From assembly GCA_035546295.1 (NCBI GenBank), contig DATKBT010000099.1, positions 1 through 64,000 on the forward strand: a stretch of DNA of 64,000 bases, read 5' to 3'. A program made the position numbers and the translations under genes. The stretch's first letter is position 1; every line of letters begins with the position of its first letter. Below, piece after piece: positions 60,447-64,000 of this stretch. The notes under the pieces were generated by a model, which made no database searches, was not told the DNA's origin, and saw only the letters and a program-made list of their open reading frames with translations. Source of the DNA: DATKBT01 sp035546295 (GTDB taxonomy: Bacteria > Acidobacteriota > Thermoanaerobaculia > Multivoradales > Multivoraceae).

Positions 60447-61706
60447 ATGGCAGCTCGAAAGAAGAAGGCATCGGCTGCCGACGTCGCCGACGGTGCCGAC
60501 GGTGCCGACGGTGCGGCGACGAGGAGCCGCAAGCGCAAGCCGACCCGCGCCCGCGTCGAGCGTCAGGCCGAGAAGCTCGATCGCAAGCTCGACAACGCGC
60601 GGGTGAGGACCAGGCGCGTCCCCAAGAAGCTGTCGACCGAGGAGAAGATCGGTCACCTCGCGAGCCAGGCGATGGTCCTCGCGTCGAAGCAGGTCGACCC
60701 GTTCGTCGACGTGCCGACGCGGACGCTCTCCAACGTCGCGTTCTCGAAGCGCAAGCGGATCATCGAGATGGGCGACGCGACCCAGCGCCGGTCGCTGTTC
60801 AACATGAACCAGGCGCGCAAGTTCATGCAGACCTTCGTGGTCGCCAAGGGCTGCGCGCAGCTCCTGCGCGAGGGCAAGACGACGAGCATCCGCGATCTCT
60901 ACTACATGTCGAAGCGAACGCTCGGCTCGAGCCGGGAGAACACCTTCGACGACCAGGTCGAGTCCGACCCGATCATCGAGGATCTCGAGGTCACCCTCGG
61001 CGCGCTGCGCGAGGAGCTCCACCTGTTCGCGGCCAAGAGGGGCTCGGCCGTCGGGCCGCTGATCCTGGTCGACGCCGGCGACACCATCGACCTCTCGCGC
61101 ATGGGCTCGGGGGGGTGGTCGGTGCCCGGCATCGTCGAGGACGACGTCGTCCAGTTCGAGGAGCACGCGGCAAAGTTCATCCTGCTGGTCGAGAAGGAGG
61201 CGGTCTGGGCGCGCCTCAACGAGGACAAGTTCTGGAAGCGGCACCAGTGCATCCTGGTCACCGGCCAGGGGCAGCCGCCGCGTGGGGTGCGCCGGCTCCT
61301 CCACCGGATGGTCAACGAGCTGAAGCTGCCGCTCTACGTGTTCGTCGACAACGACCCGTGGGGCTACTACATCCACTCGGTGGTCAAGCAGGGCTCGATC
61401 AACCTCGCCTTCGAGTCGGCGCGCATGGCGATCCCCGACGCCCGCTTCCTCGGGCTCTCCGCCTACGACCCGGCTCGCTTCGGGATCTCCAGCGAGGTCT
61501 CGATCCGGCTCAACGATCAGGACCGGGCGCGCGCCAAGGAGATCCTCGCCTACGAGTGGTTCGCCGATCGCAAGTGGCAGCGCGAGATCGAGCACATGCT
61601 GGCCGAGGGCGTGAAGTGGGAGCTCGAGGCCCTGTCGAACAAGGGTCTCTCGTTCGTGACCGAGGAGTACCTGCCGAAGAAGATCCGAGACCGCGACTGG
61701 CTGTAG
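60447..61706 (+). CDS. top6A: DNA topoisomerase VI subunit A (Spo11-like), without subunit B nearby
   Basis: 419 aa. A basic, Lys/Ala-rich N-terminus with a 9-bp repeat (ADGADGADG) is followed by the winged-helix 5Y-CAP domain with the catalytic Tyr (SIRDLYYMSKRTLG, Tyr152/153). QVESDPIIEDLEVTLGALRE follows. The Toprim domain has the Glu of LLVEKEAVWARL and the acidic FVDNDPWGYYIHS motif. VTGQGQPPRGVRRLL is the expected loop. This is a type IIB topoisomerase or meiotic-recombinase-type double-strand-break subunit. Subunit B (GHKL ATPase) is normally adjacent and is absent here, on either side to the window edge. Topo VI is rare in bacteria. Confidence 0.9.
   Translation: MAARKKKASAADVADGADGADGAATRSRKRKPTRARVERQAEKLDRKLDNARVRTRRVPKKLSTEEKIGHLASQAMVLASKQVDPFVDVPTRTLSNVAFSKRKRIIEMGDATQRRSLFNMNQARKFMQTFVVAKGCAQLLREGKTTSIRDLYYMSKRTLGSSRENTFDDQVESDPIIEDLEVTLGALREELHLFAAKRGSAVGPLILVDAGDTIDLSRMGSGGWSVPGIVEDDVVQFEEHAAKFILLVEKEAVWARLNEDKFWKRHQCILVTGQGQPPRGVRRLLHRMVNELKLPLYVFVDNDPWGYYIHSVVKQGSINLAFESARMAIPDARFLGLSAYDPARFGISSEVSIRLNDQDRARAKEILAYEWFADRKWQREIEHMLAEGVKWELEALSNKGLSFVTEEYLPKKIRDRDWL
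60477..60512 (+). repeat. 9-bp tandem repeat in the topoisomerase N-terminus
   Basis: Three perfect GCCGACGGT units plus a preceding GCCGACGTC, in frame, giving ADVADGADGADG. Confidence 0.8.
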
Positions 61707-61742
61707 AGCTCTCGCCGATTCCCGGTCGAGTGGAGATCACCA

Positions 61743-62714
61743 ATGCCCGCCCACCCCCAGGTCCTCGCCTTCCTCGAAATGCAGGCGGCCGCGCTCGCCG
61801 AGGCGGACCCGCCGATCCCGCCGATCTCCGAGCAGTCCCCCGAGATGGCCCGGGCCGGCTATCGCGCGCTCGCCGAGCTGCTGGGCCCGGGCGAGACGGT
61901 CGCCGCCGTCGAGGACCGGAGGATCCCGCGGCCGGCGGGCGAAATCCCGATTCGCATCTACACCCCGGAGGGGGAGGGGCCGTTCGGGGTGCTCGTCTAC
62001 TACCACGGCGGCGGCTGGGTGATCGGCAGCCTCGACACCCACGACCACCTCTGCCGCGCGTTCTGCAAGGGCGCCGGCTGCGTCGTCGTCTCGGTCGACT
62101 ACCGGCTGGCGCCCGAGCACCCTTTCCCTGCCGCGGTCGACGACGCCTGGTCGGCGCTCCAGTGGGTGGCCGATCACGCCGCCGAGCTCGGCGGCGACCC
62201 GCAGCACCTGGCGGTCGGCGGCGACAGCGCCGGCGGCAACCTCGCCGCCGTGGTCGCCCTGATCGCGCGCGACGCCGGCGCGCCCGAGCTCGCGCTCCAG
62301 CTCCTGATCTACCCCGCGACCGACATGCGGATGGAGCACGCCTCGATCGAAGAGAACGCCGAGGGCTGGGTGCTGACCAAGGAGCACATGCTTTGGTTCC
62401 GGGCTCACTATCTGTCGTCCCAGAACGATCCCGCCCACTTCCGCGTGCTCACCGACTTCCGGCTGTCGCCGCTGCTCGCCCACTCCCACGCGGGACTCGC
62501 TCCGGCCTGGATCGCGACCGCCGAGCTCGACCCGCTGCGTGACGAAGGGATGGCCTATGCCGAGGCGCTGCGCGCCTCCGAGGTGCCGGTCGAGGCGACC
62601 TGCTGGGAGGGCATGATCCACGTCTTCTTCCAGCTCCACCCGCTGCTCGACGACGGCCGGCGCGCGGTGGCGGATGGCTGCGCAGCGCTCGAGCGGGCGC
62701 TGGCGCCGCGGTAA
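61743..62714 (+). CDS. Alpha/beta hydrolase (HSL-type esterase)
   Basis: 323 aa, cytoplasmic (no signal). Hormone-sensitive-lipase family: the oxyanion motif VLVYYHGGGWVIGS (HGGG), VVSVDYRLAPEHPFPAAV, the nucleophile elbow GGDSAGGNLAA, the acid Asp (IATAELDPLRDEG) and His (GMIHVFFQL). A short-chain ester or acyl substrate is likely. It lies 36 bp after the topoisomerase gene in the same direction, possibly cotranscribed. Confidence 0.92.
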   Translation: MPAHPQVLAFLEMQAAALAEADPPIPPISEQSPEMARAGYRALAELLGPGETVAAVEDRRIPRPAGEIPIRIYTPEGEGPFGVLVYYHGGGWVIGSLDTHDHLCRAFCKGAGCVVVSVDYRLAPEHPFPAAVDDAWSALQWVADHAAELGGDPQHLAVGGDSAGGNLAAVVALIARDAGAPELALQLLIYPATDMRMEHASIEENAEGWVLTKEHMLWFRAHYLSSQNDPAHFRVLTDFRLSPLLAHSHAGLAPAWIATAELDPLRDEGMAYAEALRASEVPVEATCWEGMIHVFFQLHPLLDDGRRAVADGCAALERALAPR

Positions 62715-62719
62715 GCCGA

Positions 62720-63262
62720 TCACCTGGTGCTGGCGCGAGCGCGCGTCGCCGAGTCGAGCGCGCGCCCGTAGAGCCTCAGCTCGGGGTCGTCGCCGGTCGG
62801 GCGCACCATGCCCTCGAATCGCATCCCGATCCTCTCGAGCACCCGGATCGAGGCCTGGTTGCCGGGGTTGGTGATCGCTACCAGCCGGCGCAGGCCATGG
62901 TCCTCGCGCGCGTGCTGGACGACGCGGCGAGCGGCCTCGAGCGCGTAGCCGCGACCCCAGAAGCGGGGGAGAAAGGCGAAGCCGAGATCGACGTCGGCGA
63001 GGCCTGAACGCCGGATCAGGCCGCAGATGCCGATCGCCTCGCCGCTTTCGCGCAGACCCACGCGGTAGAGGCCGAAGCCGTGCCGGCGGTAGCTGGCGTG
63101 GGGACCTCGCGCGAGGTAACGCTCGACGTCCTCCTCGGTGCGCACGCCGCGGTCGCCGATGTTGTCGAGGACGCTCGGCTCGTTGAGCAGCTCGACCAGG
63201 AACGAGGCGTCGTCGGCGGTCAGCGGGCCGAGGACGAGCCGGCGGGTGCGCAGAACGGTCAC
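62720..63262 (-). CDS. GNAT acetyltransferase (RimJ/RimL type)
   Basis: 180 aa. RTRRLVLGPLTADDASFLVE opens a RimJ/RimL-like GNAT domain. The acetyl-CoA binding motif A is FLPRFWGRGYALEAARRVVQ, followed by LRRLVAITNPGNQASIRVLE and KIGM-like ERIGMRFEGM. Acetylates the N-terminus or a small amine. Convergent with the esterase gene (five-base gap). Confidence 0.9.
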   Translation of the reverse strand: MTVLRTRRLVLGPLTADDASFLVELLNEPSVLDNIGDRGVRTEEDVERYLARGPHASYRRHGFGLYRVGLRESGEAIGICGLIRRSGLADVDLGFAFLPRFWGRGYALEAARRVVQHAREDHGLRRLVAITNPGNQASIRVLERIGMRFEGMVRPTGDDPELRLYGRALDSATRARASTR

Positions 63263-63472
63263 GGCGGAGCGGTGGGGAGATCGAGCTGCGGGTGTGGGGA
63301 CGGGCTCACTGCCACCAACCGGTGCCGAGCTGGGTCAGAATGAGCTGCGATGTCGCCGCCGGCCTGTGGGGGGACTACCAGCGTTCCGAGTTCGATCCCG
63401 AGCACAGCCCGGTGATCTGGAGTCTCGTCTCCGAGATCTGAGCCGACCGACCGCGCCGAGCGCGCGCGCCGC
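63263..63472. other. Intergenic region with a short protein-like ORF
   Basis: 210 bp between the GNAT start and the peptidase stop. The plus strand at 63340-63441 reads a 33-aa protein-like stretch (LWGDYQRSEFDPEHSPVIWS) that may be a gene remnant. No promoter, RNA or terminator recognised. Confidence 0.35.
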
Positions 63473-64000
63473 CTATTGGCGCGACTCTGTCGTCTCGTCC
63501 TGCTCTTCCTGGTCCTCGTCCGTTTCGTCGTCGGCCGGCCAGGGCAGCCACTCCGCATAGTCGATCTCCATCGGCGGCGGCTCGCCGGCGGCCTTCCCCG
63601 GCTGGGACCCCCCGAGGTAGTGCTCCATCCAGCGCAGGGTGCGCAGCATGTAGTCGAAGCGCGCCGCCGACTTGGTGTTGCCGTGCCCTTCGCCCGGGTA
63701 GAACACCAGGCGCACCGGCGCCTGTCCGAGGACCTCGAGATGACGGTAGAGCTCCATCGACTGCGATGGGTGCACGCGCGGGTCGTCTTCGCCGTGGAGG
63801 ATCAGGGTCGGCGTCCGATTGCGCTCGACGTAACGGATCGGGCTCGCCTTCTCGAAGTAGTCCCAGTCCTCCCACAGCCACTTGCGGTGATGGACGTCGA
63901 ACATCTCCTGGGGGATGTCGGTGGTGCCGACCTTCGAGATCGCGTTCGAGATGCCCACGAACGGGATCGCCGCCGCGAAGCGCTCGGAGTAGTAGGTGGC
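63473..64000 (-). CDS. S9 prolyl oligopeptidase-family protein, C-terminal part (runs off the edge)
   Basis: The last 175 residues of the catalytic alpha/beta domain; the frame is open to the right edge. The acid Asp lies in LILHGEDDPRVHPSQSME and the His in FYPGEGHGNTK, both in the spacing of dipeptidyl-peptidase IV / acylaminoacyl-peptidases. The nucleophile Ser and the propeller are outside the window. An acidic C-terminal tail (DDETDEDQEEQDETTESRQ) is unusual for the family. Confidence 0.9.
   Translation of the reverse strand, partial: ATYYSERFAAAIPFVGISNAISKVGTTDIPQEMFDVHHRKWLWEDWDYFEKASPIRYVERNRTPTLILHGEDDPRVHPSQSMELYRHLEVLGQAPVRLVFYPGEGHGNTKSAARFDYMLRTLRWMEHYLGGSQPGKAAGEPPPMEIDYAEWLPWPADDETDEDQEEQDETTESRQ

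Overview
The window is one contiguous piece of a very GC-rich, gene-dense bacterial chromosome. There is no rRNA, tRNA, CRISPR array, phage or intact transposon that I can see. Two ~800-aa duplicated orphan ABC permeases (the ADOP type known mainly from Acidobacteriota), a Ser/Thr kinase with a TPR-like tail, several ECF sigma/anti-sigma operons, a secreted PQQ dehydrogenase and a secreted C-terminal domain present in three copies point to Acidobacteriota. I infer this, perhaps a Thermoanaerobaculia-like lineage. No marker gene here proves it.

Layout. 1-4.4 kb is a decayed stretch: an edge fragment, a coding-like patch on the opposite strand, a secreted protein with two copies of a ~104-aa domain, a DUF6036 nucleotidyltransferase pair, a coding-like remnant and a PQQ dehydrogenase pseudogene. 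4.6-7.6 kb has a PD40 lipoprotein coupled to an SDR, a rhodanese that reads as a selenoprotein (in-frame UGA at the catalytic position followed by a SECIS-like hairpin) and a GST. 8.0-15.8 kb is a nine-gene Mrp-type cation/proton antiporter operon with overlapping or nearly abutting genes, a MbhD-MbhE-MrpB fusion and three MrpD/NuoL-type subunits. 16.0-20.8 kb is an ECF sigma / zinc-finger anti-sigma / subtilisin set followed by a cupredoxin/Calx-beta secreted protein and a probable outer-membrane protein. 21-28 kb holds an ADOP permease, an intact PQQ dehydrogenase, an FAH-family enzyme and a MshEN protein. 28-38 kb has a penicillin acylase coupled to an enoyl-CoA hydratase and a 42-aa peptide, an alpha/beta hydrolase, a LOG-like protein, an acyl-CoA synthetase and the kinase. 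38-48.7 kb holds a gluzincin-TPR protein, a BlaI/BlaR1 regulatory pair with a 36-aa ORF between them, an ECF / HEAT anti-sigma / two DUF4097 operon, and a metzincin / DUF434 / secreted-protein operon. 48.9-64 kb carries the second ADOP, a phospholipase D-like protein, an enolase-superfamily dehydratase whose 3' end is a REP-like hairpin, an ECF42-type sigma factor with a YCII partner, an ArsR/SRPBCC operon, a topoisomerase VI A subunit with no B subunit nearby, two acyltransferase/hydrolase genes and the edge of an S9 peptidase.

The recurring theme is envelope and stress signalling: sigma/anti-sigma pairs with secreted effectors, membrane proteases and ion homeostasis. A second theme is micro-evolution. 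At least ten sites carry short (6-18 bp, often exactly 15 bp) tandem duplications, mostly in frame inside genes. The items most worth following up are the selenocysteine rhodanese, the solitary topoisomerase VI A subunit, the repeated secreted domain, and the anti-sigma factor whose outer domain resembles a subtilisin propeptide.
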